A stretch of 64,000 nt of DNA from Natronorubrum daqingense (lineage in GTDB: Archaea > Halobacteriota > Halobacteria > Halobacteriales > Natrialbaceae): assembly GCF_001971705.1 (NCBI RefSeq), contig NZ_CP019327.1, positions 2,170,001 to 2,234,000 of the forward strand. Direction: 5' to 3'. Shown here piece by piece: positions 24,474-32,945 of this stretch. The notes under the pieces are model-generated. The model ran no database searches, was not told the origin of the DNA, and worked only from the letters and a program-made list of their open reading frames with translations. The translations under genes and the position numbers were made by a program. The number at the start of each line of letters is the position of its first letter. Positions within the stretch are counted from its first letter, which is position 1.

Positions 24474-26159
24474 TCAGCGGTCGACGCTTCCGAGCACGAT
24501 ATCCAGACTGCCGAGCGAGGCGATGAGATCCGCAACGTACTCGCCTTCTGCCATCTCGGGCAACGCAGAGAGGTTGTGGAAACAGGGGCTTCGAATCTTG
24601 AACCGTGCCGGCGAGTTCGAGCCGTCGGCACGGATGTAGATACCGAGTTCACCCTTGGGAATCTCGACCGCGCGATAGGTTTCCTTCCCAGCGTCGGGTT
24701 TGAGCGTTCGCGGGACGTTGCTCTGGACCTCCCGCTCGTCTTCGGGCCAGGCCTCGAGCACGTCGAGACACTGCTCGACGATCTTGGCCGACTCTTCGAC
24801 CTCGCGCATTCGGACGAGGACGCGACTGTAGTTGTCACAGCCGTCCTCGGTGACCACGTCCCACTCGAGATGATCGTAGTAGCCGTAGGGGTCGTCGCGT
24901 CGGAGGTCGTAGTCGATGCCCGAGCCGCGGGCGACGGGCCCGGTACAGCCGTAGGATTTGGCGACATCAGGCTCGAGAATGCCGGTGTCGATCGTCCGGA
25001 TTTGGAAGATTTCGTTGCCGGTGAGCAGGTCGTGGTACTCGTCGACTTTCGCGGGCAGTTCGTCGAGGAAGTCCCGCGTCTTCTCGAAAAACGCTTCACG
25101 GGGTTCGGGAAGGTCCCAGGCGACGCCGCCCAGACGGAAGTAGTAGAACATCATCCGCTGGCCGGTGAGGTCTTCCATGATGTCCTGGACGACCTCTCGA
25201 TCCCGGAACGCGTACTGGAAGATGGCCGTGAAGTCGCCGTAGACGTCGAGTGCGAACGTCCCGAGCGCGAGGAAGTGACCGAGCATCCGAGTGAGTTCGG
25301 TCGACATCGTCCGAAGGATCTGGGCGTATTCGGGCACCTCGAGGTCGGCGATGTCTTCGATCGCCCGGGCGACCGCCCACTCGTTAGGCAGGTTCGCCGT
25401 GTAATCCCAGCGATCCGCGTACGGAATGATCTGGTGACGGTAGGTCCCCTGCTGGCACATCTGTTCCTCACAGCGGTGGAGGTAGCCGATGTCGGGATCG
25501 ACGTCGGCGACCGTCTCGCCGTCCAGCGTCGCCTTGAGGTGGAGTACGCCGTGCGTCGCCGGGTGGTGGGGCCCGATGTTTAGTAACATCGTGTCGCTCT
25601 CGGCGACGCGGTGGTCGGGCTGGACCGGGTTGACGTGTTCCGCGAATCGGACGACTTGCGGTTTGTTCTGATCGTACTCGAGGGACAACGGGTGGCCCTG
25701 CCAGGATTCGGGGAGCAGGATTCGACGCGGATCGGGGTGACCCTCGTACTCGATTCCCACGAGGTCGAACGCCTCTCGCTCGTGCCAATCCGCCGTTCGA
25801 AACACGGGTTCAGCGCTCTGACAGACGGGGTCGTGCCGTGGGAGCTGTGCGATCAGCGTCACCTCGTGCGTTCGCTCGTCGTACTTCGTCACGTGGTAGA
25901 TCGACTCGTAGCGATCTTCGTACTCCTGTGGCGTGACACACGAGAGGTGGTCGAATCCGGCCTCGTCGCGCAAGCGTTCCAGTACCTCCTGGACGTCGTC
26001 CGGGCGAATAACGAACGCCGGTGCGTTCTCGTGGTCGTCGCGACCGAGCGCGTACTCCGCGAGCGCGGCCTCGAGTCGGCCCTCGTCGACGCCGCTCTCC
26101 CTTCGGTGGTCGTACTCGGGATCGATACCCGCCGGATCGTGGTGGTGCGTTTCGCTCAT
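24474..26159 (-). CDS. nuoCD: NADH-quinone oxidoreductase subunit C/D fusion, orphan copy
   Basis: Predicted 561 residues. Residues about 30-170 are NuoC-like (EREAFDLVGIEYEGHPDPRR) and about 195-561 are NuoD-like: NIGPHHPATHGVLHLKATLD, IGYLHRCEEQMCQQG, a GPVARGSGIDYDLRRDDPYGYY block and the C-terminus ASLGSLDIVLGSVDR. These subunits form the quinone-site core of complex I. The N-terminus is His-rich. In haloarchaea nuoCD normally lies among nuoA-B-H-I-J-K-L-M-N; none of these is nearby. This is therefore a stand-alone copy, either a paralogue or a relocated gene. Start ATG 26159. Confidence 0.85.
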   Translation of the reverse strand: MSETHHHDPAGIDPEYDHRRESGVDEGRLEAALAEYALGRDDHENAPAFVIRPDDVQEVLERLRDEAGFDHLSCVTPQEYEDRYESIYHVTKYDERTHEVTLIAQLPRHDPVCQSAEPVFRTADWHEREAFDLVGIEYEGHPDPRRILLPESWQGHPLSLEYDQNKPQVVRFAEHVNPVQPDHRVAESDTMLLNIGPHHPATHGVLHLKATLDGETVADVDPDIGYLHRCEEQMCQQGTYRHQIIPYADRWDYTANLPNEWAVARAIEDIADLEVPEYAQILRTMSTELTRMLGHFLALGTFALDVYGDFTAIFQYAFRDREVVQDIMEDLTGQRMMFYYFRLGGVAWDLPEPREAFFEKTRDFLDELPAKVDEYHDLLTGNEIFQIRTIDTGILEPDVAKSYGCTGPVARGSGIDYDLRRDDPYGYYDHLEWDVVTEDGCDNYSRVLVRMREVEESAKIVEQCLDVLEAWPEDEREVQSNVPRTLKPDAGKETYRAVEIPKGELGIYIRADGSNSPARFKIRSPCFHNLSALPEMAEGEYVADLIASLGSLDIVLGSVDR

Positions 26160-26737
26160 CGAACTTTCCTCCCGTGTTGAGATAGCACGGCACGCGTCTG
26201 CCGGAGCTACGGCAGACGGGGGGTTGAGAATTTTCCCGGGTCGCGCCGACAGTCTTCCCCGGCGGACGGTCACCTGTCCCAGCCAGAGCACGTCGTGAAT
26301 TTTCGGCGGGTTTCCTCCCAGAGCGCCGCCACAACGGCGAAATACTCCAGTCTCGCAGTCGAATGCAACGGGGCGTCTCGAGGCGCTCGAGCGCGTCGCA
26401 CTCGGCGAGGAGCACGACGAGTGTTGGAAACGTGTCGACGCCTTCGGCAGGGGTCACGGCGTGAGATCGACGGTGAAAGTCGGTGTGGAACACGGACACG
26501 TCTGAAAGCGCTTCGACCAGCCATCGGCCGGTATCGGCGACGGCACCGTCGAACCCCCTCGAGACGAGTCCGGGGGCTGTGAACCTGTGAACGCTACGTC
26601 GCGGGGCTGCACGCGATGGGGTCGAAAGCGTATCTGGTCAGAGAGCCGGCGAAAACTGTGCTTATACAGAGGATAAGGATCGGCAAGGCGAGCACACAAC
26701 CGAACCACTATCAATACTGCGGCCAATACCACGGCAT
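26160..26737. other. 578-bp stretch without a supported gene
   Basis: Lies between divergent genes. Several frames are open on the minus strand but are Arg- and Pro-rich and not protein-like. One (around 26290-26500) reads a mildly plausible helical stretch (PAEGVDTFPTLVVLLAECDA) but has no clear start and runs into the nuoCD promoter. I call it non-coding with low certainty; a decayed gene is possible. Confidence 0.4.
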
Positions 26738-27637
26738 ATGACAAAGCGGTACGTCTCGCTCCCCGACGAGGCGGAGGCGGGAATGCGCGAGTTCATCAGC
26801 GAGGTCGACCAGCGTCTGGCAGGCGAGGAAGACACCTGTTCTGTCGTCGAAGACGTCCTCATCGATCTCTCGGGCGATCGCGAGGCCTACGAACGCTGGC
26901 AAGCCGGCGAGTCCGTCTCGACGGCCGAACGCATTCGACTCCAGAGTTACGACCCCTGTAACACGACCCTCGAGAGCGAGTACTACGCCGAAAAAGACGA
27001 GGCACAATTCCGCCGCTCGAAGCACCTCCAGTGGCTCTGGCGCCAGTTCGACAGCCTACCGATCGCGGACAACGTCGAGTTCGCCCTCCGGTTCCGACGG
27101 ATGCTCGCCGACCACCTCTTCGAGGAGTGTGGCGACGGCTGCCGATTCTTCAAAGGAATCTCGTTCACCTACGGCCACAACATCACGATCGGCGACAACA
27201 CGGTCGTCCACGACGACGTCCACCTGGACGACCGCGGGAAGTTGACCATCGGCGATCGCGTTTCGATTTCCGACGGCGTGCACATCTACAGCCACGATCA
27301 CGACGTCGTCGACCAGACCGAGGTGCGAAACTACCACACGACCGTCGAAGACGACGTTCGACTCACCTACGACTCGATGGTCCGGGCGGGCTGTACCGTC
27401 GGCGAAAACGCCATCGTCGGCGCTCGAGGCATCGTCCAACACGACATCCCCGCCCACCACATCGCAATCGGCGCGCCCGCCAAGAGCGCCAAAATCAAAC
27501 CCGGCTGGGAAGACGTTGCGACACCAATCGAGGAAGCCGGCATCAATCGACAGGAGGAGCGACGACTCGAGTACGACCTCCCCGAAGAGCTAACCGTTTT
27601 CGACGAATTCGGCCGCGACCTCTCGACGCCGGAGTAG
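26738..27637 (+). CDS. Hexapeptide-repeat acyltransferase (left-handed beta-helix)
   Basis: Predicted 299 residues. The N-terminal 135 residues are charged and helical and not recognised. Residues about 145-255 carry hexapeptide repeats ([LIV]GxxxxI-like: ITIGDNTVVHDDVHL, LTIGDRVSISDGVHI, CTVGENAIVGARGIV) and end AIGAPAKSAK, the usual acyl-CoA-binding corner. A His-rich stretch, HIYSHDHDVV, provides the catalytic His region. The enzyme likely O-acetylates a sugar or similar hydroxyl group. Acceptor unknown. The long N-terminal domain is an addition compared with maltose acetyltransferase. Confidence 0.8.
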   Translation: MTKRYVSLPDEAEAGMREFISEVDQRLAGEEDTCSVVEDVLIDLSGDREAYERWQAGESVSTAERIRLQSYDPCNTTLESEYYAEKDEAQFRRSKHLQWLWRQFDSLPIADNVEFALRFRRMLADHLFEECGDGCRFFKGISFTYGHNITIGDNTVVHDDVHLDDRGKLTIGDRVSISDGVHIYSHDHDVVDQTEVRNYHTTVEDDVRLTYDSMVRAGCTVGENAIVGARGIVQHDIPAHHIAIGAPAKSAKIKPGWEDVATPIEEAGINRQEERRLEYDLPEELTVFDEFGRDLSTPE

Positions 27638-27761
27638 GAACCCTCGAGCGTCGACTCGCCGTCGCCCGGTAGCTAGTTGCAACCTCATTTCGACCGTTTG
27701 GACACTCTCTGTCTCGTGATTCAGGGAATATCCAAGTGGCTTGAGACCATATCACACAGTG

Positions 27762-28091
27762 ATGGAGCTCTGGGGCTGGCTCATCGGATACGTCGTGCTG
27801 TTCACCCTCTTGCACCTGCTACTGTACTACGTCTACGTCAAGAGTGACAGCGACGAGCGCGCCGGGTCGCCGTCGTTCGCCGACCCGAATCGAACGAGTC
27901 CCCACAGGTCGTCCGGCCCGGATCGCTACCCCAGGAGGGCCGACGACCTCGACGACCCGGACGACCTCGAGGAAGAGTGCGACCTCGAGTTCGACGGCGA
28001 AACGATGCGCTGTCCACATTGTGGGGCGCGAAACGAAGCCGATCAGACGTTTACCTTCTGTTGGAACTGTATCTCGATGCTTCGGCGCTGA
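27762..28091 (+). CDS. Membrane protein with C-terminal zinc ribbon
   Basis: Predicted 109 residues. One membrane helix (about 4-26, LWGWLIGYVVLFTLLHLLLYYV) is followed by a charged linker and a C-terminal zinc ribbon, CPHCGARN...CWNC. The layout is common in haloarchaea; function unknown. It converges on the TraB-like gene with a 32-bp gap. ATG 27762 begins just before the helix. Confidence 0.7.
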   Translation: MELWGWLIGYVVLFTLLHLLLYYVYVKSDSDERAGSPSFADPNRTSPHRSSGPDRYPRRADDLDDPDDLEEECDLEFDGETMRCPHCGARNEADQTFTFCWNCISMLRR

Positions 28092-28123
28092 GACCGAATC
28101 GGGAGCAAAACTCGGTAGCGCTC

Positions 28124-28873
28124 TCAGGACTCGAGTGCGTCCGCGAGGCGCTCGAGGTGATCGACGCCGACGACGGCGACGAGGTCGCCGTCTTCGCTCG
28201 CGCGCAACTCCTCGAGTCGGTCGACCATACAGCGCTCGCGGGTCTCGTCGCGGTAGGAGAGGGCGCTTCCCTCGGTGGAAACGCTTCTGAGGAGGGCCTG
28301 CACGCCGCTGACGTGTGAACGCTCGTGGGACGCCTGTCGCTCCGGCGTGTCCTCGTGCGTGCACTCGTACTCGATGGGGTCGTCACAGGCGACGGTGATC
28401 GAGGTCGCGTTGGTCAACGTCGCGGCGACGCGACAGGTCAACACGTCCCGCGTCGCGCCGCCGAGACTCGAGATGACGCGTCGGGCCGTCGCGGCCGAGA
28501 CGCGGTCGGCGACTAATCGCGTCACGAGTCGGCGCAGGAACGACCAGTTCGGCGCGTCGATGCCGACGACCGAGTTCGCCGGCGCGGCCCGAATCGCCGC
28601 GCTCATCTCGCCGCCGAACTGCGGCGGGACGTCGTCGGAGCCGTCTCGAGCGTACGCTCGATACAGGGGCACCGCGGCGGCGGGTAACTCGAGTGCGACC
28701 GTCTCCGGTTCGACGGACTCGAGGATAGTCGTGACGCGGGCGACGCTCGCGGGGTGGTCGTGGACGACACCGAGGAGGAGGTAGTCGCCCGACGATCCGG
28801 TGACACGCCGACAAAACTGGGGCGTGATCCGCGGGTCGTCGAACGATTCGGTGAGGGAGGGCGCTTCGTCCAT
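28124..28873 (-). CDS. TraB/PrgY-like domain protein
   Basis: Predicted 249 residues. Family features are an N-terminal strand-loop LLGVVHDHPASV, the VALELPAAAVPLYRAYAR region, a late YRDETRERCMVDRLEEL (the RDxRM motif) and the C-terminal VAVVGVDHLERL. TraB-type proteins share a GxxH...ALE...RD fold and include pheromone-shutdown and mitochondrial members; archaeal roles are unknown. No membrane helices are seen, unlike archaeal TraB proteins with a C-terminal membrane part, so this is a short soluble version. Confidence 0.72.
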   Translation of the reverse strand: MDEAPSLTESFDDPRITPQFCRRVTGSSGDYLLLGVVHDHPASVARVTTILESVEPETVALELPAAAVPLYRAYARDGSDDVPPQFGGEMSAAIRAAPANSVVGIDAPNWSFLRRLVTRLVADRVSAATARRVISSLGGATRDVLTCRVAATLTNATSITVACDDPIEYECTHEDTPERQASHERSHVSGVQALLRSVSTEGSALSYRDETRERCMVDRLEELRASEDGDLVAVVGVDHLERLADALES

Positions 28874-29138
28874 TGATCGAGTGGTAATACGTGACTACCG
28901 CCATAACCCTTCTGTTGTGCTCGAGTGTCATCGAGCGAGTAGTCGGCCAATGTGGAGTAAGGTCAGCCTACTCGGGGGCCGTCGGCGGAAGGAGCCGTAA
29001 CTATCGTCTGGAAGGAGGGAACGATTTTATCGGTTTATTAGCCACGCATCCATGCGACCGATATCGGGTGTCGTGCACACCATGCCGAGTGGCCGTCTCG
29101 GAGACCGTTCGGCTGGGTGCACGATCCGGTCTCAGAGA

Positions 29139-29384
29139 ATGACCGACGAGACGCTGACGAAAGCCGACGAAGGAAAACGGGTGGTCAACGCCGACGGGAC
29201 GACCGTCGGCCGACTCGTCGACGTTCGAGACGGATACGGCTACGTCGAGCCGAACTCGGGCGTCGTGGACACGCTCAAAGCGAAACTCGGCTGGGGAACC
29301 CGAAGTGACGAGGCCCACCCACTCGACGAGGGGAGTATCGACGAAATTACCGACACCGAGGTTATTCTGCGGGGAACCCTCTGA
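29139..29384 (+). CDS. PRC-barrel-like small protein
   Basis: Predicted 81 residues. The sequence DEGKRVVNADGTTVGRLVDV followed by a GYGYVEPNSG strand looks like the first half of a PRC-barrel beta domain, as in haloarchaeal CdvA/RimM-like PRC proteins; the rest is short and acidic. ATG 29139 is chosen on composition. An upstream in-frame ATG at 29052 lies behind an AT-rich TATA-like spot (29022-29041), but its 29 extra residues are Arg- and Gly-rich and look untranslated. Confidence 0.62.
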   Translation: MTDETLTKADEGKRVVNADGTTVGRLVDVRDGYGYVEPNSGVVDTLKAKLGWGTRSDEAHPLDEGSIDEITDTEVILRGTL

Positions 29385-29445
29385 GGGGCGTCTCGAGTGA
29401 GTAATACGACGTTACTCCGGGCTTCACGAGGGTTGATCCATCCTC

Positions 29446-29500
29446 GAGCGGGTGTAAACGGTCGAGAGCGGAGCGGGTGTAAACGGTCGAGAGCGGAGCG
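29446..29500. repeat. Tandem 25-bp direct repeat (2.2 copies)
   Basis: The unit beginning gagcgggtgtaaacggtcg occurs perfectly at 29446-29470 and 29471-29495, then a partial third copy. It lies in the 121-bp gap between the stop of the PRC-like gene and the stop of the release-factor gene, six bases before the latter. Confidence 0.75.
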
Positions 29501-29505
29501 AGTGA

Positions 29506-30765
29506 TTAGACGCCGGTGCTGTAGCGAAGCAAACCGGCGAAGCCGCCGAAGGCGTTGTAGAGTTGTTCGCCCTTCTCGAAGTCCGTCGAGATGAACTTCG
29601 TCTCCGTGCCCCGTTGTTCGGCGATTTCGATGAGGTGATCGATGGCGTCCTCTCGGTCCTCGTCGGTCGCCTCAACCTCACTTCCACAGTCGTTGCAGGT
29701 GTGCTCGGGCGTCGACTTACGGCGGTCGATCACCTCGTAGTCGGTGTTGCCACACTCCCCGCAGTCGTAGGTGATGGCGTCCTTCCGGAGGTCCTCGCTG
29801 ATGAGAAGTCGGTCGACGGCACCCATCATCAGGTTGCGCCGCGTCTGCGCGAAACCGTAGGTCGCGCGGTCGCCCGCGTTGAGCTCCTCGAAGAACTCCT
29901 CCATCTGCTTTTTGTCCTTCATCACCTCGGCGTCGGCCAAGGCGTCCTCGGCGTTATCGACGAGGTCCTTCAGGCCGGACTCGTCCGTGTAGGCGACGTC
30001 GAACTTGCCGATCACGTTGTCCTGAATCTCGTGGTGGAGGTAGTCGCCGTCGAGGAACTCGTCTTTCGTCGGGGAGGGACCGCCGACGAGGATGCCGTCG
30101 AGTTCGTGTCGGCGCGGGACGAAGAGATCGTTCGCCATCCCTGCAACCTCCTGATAGAAGTTGTCAATGGCCTCGAGGCGCAGTCGGGCGAATCGCTGGG
30201 CGGACTGGCCACCCTTTCGCTGCTTACCGGGGACGAGCGAGGAGGCGGATTTGACGGGCTCGATACGTTTTCCCTTCAGCCAGCCGACGTTGGCTTCGCG
30301 TCGGTCGAGGACGACGAGTCCGTAGAGGCCCTTGTCGGCGAGCATCTCTTCGAGTGGCTCCGTCAGGAAGTCCGAGTCACAGTGATAGCGGAAGGACTCG
30401 ACGGGCTGTGGCGGGCTCTCTAAGACGTTCGTCACCATCTCGGTGCGGCCGCCGCCGGAGTCGACGGCACCGGAGAACAACACCAGTCCGTTCTCCGGCG
30501 GGTAGGTGTCGTAGTAACGCAGTCTGTCTTTGATGCTTGTCAGCGCGTCCTGGACAGCCGTCCGGGTCTGCTTGGACTTGATGTTGGCCGCCTCGCTGTG
30601 TTCTTGCGTGACGTGTTGGACGACGTCACTGATCTGTCTATCGTCGGGCACGTAGATCGTTACGAGCTGTGTCCCGGAGCCGTCGAAGTCCTTGAGATCC
30701 TCGATGACCTTCCGGAACTCGTATTTTTTCCGGTCGGATTGCTCCTGCTCGCCCTCCTGGCTCAT
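29506..30765 (-). CDS. prf1: Peptide chain release factor aRF1
   Basis: Predicted 419 residues. The codon-recognition motif NIKS is at 61-64 and the peptidyl-tRNA hydrolysis motif GGQ at 185-187 (in RKGGQSAQRFARLR). The C-terminal domain carries CGECG and CNDCG pairs, a zinc-like mini-domain. It reads all three stop codons and releases the finished protein. It starts at ATG 30765; the frame remains open upstream but is not conserved-looking. A divergent MinD-like gene lies 222 bp away. Confidence 0.95.
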   Translation of the reverse strand: MSQEGEQEQSDRKKYEFRKVIEDLKDFDGSGTQLVTIYVPDDRQISDVVQHVTQEHSEAANIKSKQTRTAVQDALTSIKDRLRYYDTYPPENGLVLFSGAVDSGGGRTEMVTNVLESPPQPVESFRYHCDSDFLTEPLEEMLADKGLYGLVVLDRREANVGWLKGKRIEPVKSASSLVPGKQRKGGQSAQRFARLRLEAIDNFYQEVAGMANDLFVPRRHELDGILVGGPSPTKDEFLDGDYLHHEIQDNVIGKFDVAYTDESGLKDLVDNAEDALADAEVMKDKKQMEEFFEELNAGDRATYGFAQTRRNLMMGAVDRLLISEDLRKDAITYDCGECGNTDYEVIDRRKSTPEHTCNDCGSEVEATDEDREDAIDHLIEIAEQRGTETKFISTDFEKGEQLYNAFGGFAGLLRYSTGV

Positions 30766-30987
30766 TGTCCGTACAAAACGGTGCTGTGGGTAAGAATCCT
30801 TTGACACAGCCGCTAACGTGGTACCGTCTGTCGGGATCGAAGGAAACGGCAGCCACTCGAGTCCCACCGTGTGCGCCGTCGGCGATCGGGACAGTATTTT
30901 CGAGTGATTAGTCCGACGGCTGAGATAGTCAGCGTGATGGGGTAAGATTCACGGTGCTCCCGTGTGACTGTCCGGACAGTATTCAGT

Positions 30988-31992
30988 ATGTCTCAGGAGA
31001 CGGTTTATGCGATCGCGAGTGGCAAGGGTGGCGTCGGAAAAACGACAACAACGGTGAATCTCGGGACGGCGCTCGCCCAGGCAGGCGAACGCGTCGCCAT
31101 CGTCGACACGGATCTCGGGATGGCGAACCTCGCCGGCTTCGTCAGTCTCTCGGCCGACTCGACGACGTTACACGACGTTCTCGCTGACGACGCGCCCCTC
31201 GAGGACGCGACGTACGAGATTACGGACGACATCGTCGCCGTGCCGAGTGGAACCGGACTCTCCGAATACGCAGATATCTCGCCCGAAGGGCTTCGCGACG
31301 TCGTCTCGGAGCTTCGCGAGGAGTTCGACTACGTCTTCCTCGACGTCGGTGCCGGTATCAGCCACGAAACCGTCCTTCCCCTGGGGCTCGCCGACACCGT
31401 CATCCTGCTTTCGACGCCCGAACCCGCCGCCGTCCACGACGCGAAGAAAACCCTCGAGTTGACCGAGCGATCCGGCGGCGACGTCGCCGGACTCGTTCTC
31501 ACTCGCACGCGCCCGGATAGCGACGTCTCCCACGACGAAATCGCCGCCCGTCTCGAAACGCCGTTGCTCGCGACCGTTCCGGAGGATCCGTCCGCTCGAG
31601 AGAGCGTCTACGCGGGAACGCCGCTGGTCGTCTACAGTTCAGAGGGGCCCGCCGCGACCGCCTACCGTCGACTCGCGGCGCAACTGGTCGGAATCAAGGT
31701 TCCCGAACCCGCGACGCAGACGGCGAACGAAGGCGACACGACCGACTCTGAGGACGGTACCGACGAAGCGGACGATACCGACGAGGCGGACGCACCCGCC
31801 GACTCGAGTGAAGCGGATGCCGACGCGTCCGACGACTCGAGCGGAGTAGACGATGATGCGGACGACGACTCGAGCGACGGCGACGAAGACGAACCGACGA
31901 CGGCCGAACCGGCGACCGGCGAGTCGGGCAATCGCGAGGCCGCACACGACGACGTCTCGAGTGCGATCACGGAAGCCGAATCCGACTCGTAA
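30988..31992 (+). CDS. MinD/ParA-family ATPase with acidic tail
   Basis: Predicted 334 residues. The deviant Walker A motif SGKGGVGKTT is at 11-20 and switch I/II regions (VAIVDTDLGMAN; YVFLDVGAG) follow. Residues 1-240 fit the MinD/ParA fold, a dimerising ATPase that positions cell-division, motility or chromosome machinery. Residues about 245-334 are a low-complexity Asp/Glu/Ala tail with repeated DDTDEAD-like units, and the amphipathic membrane-targeting helix of bacterial MinD is not seen. Haloarchaea carry several MinD paralogues; which one this is cannot be said. Start ATG 30988. Confidence 0.85.
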   Translation: MSQETVYAIASGKGGVGKTTTTVNLGTALAQAGERVAIVDTDLGMANLAGFVSLSADSTTLHDVLADDAPLEDATYEITDDIVAVPSGTGLSEYADISPEGLRDVVSELREEFDYVFLDVGAGISHETVLPLGLADTVILLSTPEPAAVHDAKKTLELTERSGGDVAGLVLTRTRPDSDVSHDEIAARLETPLLATVPEDPSARESVYAGTPLVVYSSEGPAATAYRRLAAQLVGIKVPEPATQTANEGDTTDSEDGTDEADDTDEADAPADSSEADADASDDSSGVDDDADDDSSDGDEDEPTTAEPATGESGNREAAHDDVSSAITEAESDS

Positions 31993-32339
31993 CGCCCGCG
32001 GTCGGCCGGAGCGCCGTCTCGCTGGATCACCTCGCGAAAGCGTACCGACGTCGGACGATCGTCGAATCACCACCGTAGGCGGTTCCTGCGTGCCGCATTC
32101 ACTCGAGAAACCCCCGGAAACTCGTGTTTCAGTGAACATCTGAAACGTGGGAAAGTCGTGTGGAACGATCGTTTCACCTCCATTACTTCGCGCACACTCC
32201 GTTCAGGACCGTCCGAATAGTGGCTACAGCGGGTTCAGATAGATCGTTCACGGTCCGCTGTCTGTCTCGCAACGATTCACTTTATTGCAAGACAGTAACG
32301 AGCTGATTACTAATCATACCCGATACCGATCCCTCGAAC
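31993..32339. other. Intergenic region between MinD-like and lipoprotein genes
   Basis: 347 bp with no gene seen. It contains an inverted repeat (gtttcag at 32126-32132 and ctgaaac at 32140-32146, seven-base loop) and an AT-rich actttattgc at about 32279-32288 that may be the TATA box of the lipoprotein gene. Confidence 0.45.
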
Positions 32340-32855
32340 ATGGAGCGACGTAAAATCCTCCTCGGCAGTGGCGCAGCATTGGCAACCGCACTCGCTGGCT
32401 GTTCGGAAACCAGTGGCGGGTCAGACGACGACTCGAGCGACGATGGCGGGTCCGACGACGGTGGTAGTGACAACGGCGATGACAACGGGTCGAACGGGAA
32501 CGGAACGGACGACGTTCCCGGGTTCGACGGCTCGAAGTTGGATATCGACAGCGACGCGCTGTCGATCACGTCCATCGAGAAGAAAGACGACACGGTGCAG
32601 GTCCTCGTCGAAACAGACCTCACCGACTACCAGGAGTTGATCGACGAACTCGAACCGCTCGCGGGTAAACACGACGACGCGATCGACGACATCGAAGCGT
32701 TCGTCGCGGAAATCGACACGATCGAGTGGATCGCCGAACACGACGGGGCGAAAGTCGTCTCGCTGTTCGTCGACGTCGAGTGGGTCGTGAGCTTCCTCGA
32801 GGACGAACTCTCCGAAGACGAGTTCTTCGAGAAGGTCGAAGAGACAGCCGAGTAA
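32340..32855 (+). CDS. Tat lipoprotein of unknown function
   Basis: Predicted 171 residues. The N-terminus is a short Tat lipoprotein signal (MERRKILLGSG) with lipobox LAGC, Cys21. A Ser/Asp/Gly-rich spacer (about 22-60) leads to a C-terminal domain (about 62-171) of alternating strands and a long helical part (SITSIEKKDDTVQVLVETDL, then acidic helices). No recognised family. The lipid anchor places it on the outer face of the membrane. Confidence 0.7.
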   Translation: MERRKILLGSGAALATALAGCSETSGGSDDDSSDDGGSDDGGSDNGDDNGSNGNGTDDVPGFDGSKLDIDSDALSITSIEKKDDTVQVLVETDLTDYQELIDELEPLAGKHDDAIDDIEAFVAEIDTIEWIAEHDGAKVVSLFVDVEWVVSFLEDELSEDEFFEKVEETAE

Positions 32856-32945
32856 CACCGGCGTCTCAGGTAATCGGTCGCTGTTCGACACCGGATTTTT
32901 GTGGACGACCGTCACCAGTAGAGAGTCCGACGGGTCAACCGACAG

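Noticed and set aside
26270-26524. Minus-strand frame in the gap upstream of nuoCD.
   Set aside because: Arg-rich with no start signal and no recognisable domain; treated as spurious, though a decayed gene cannot be ruled out.
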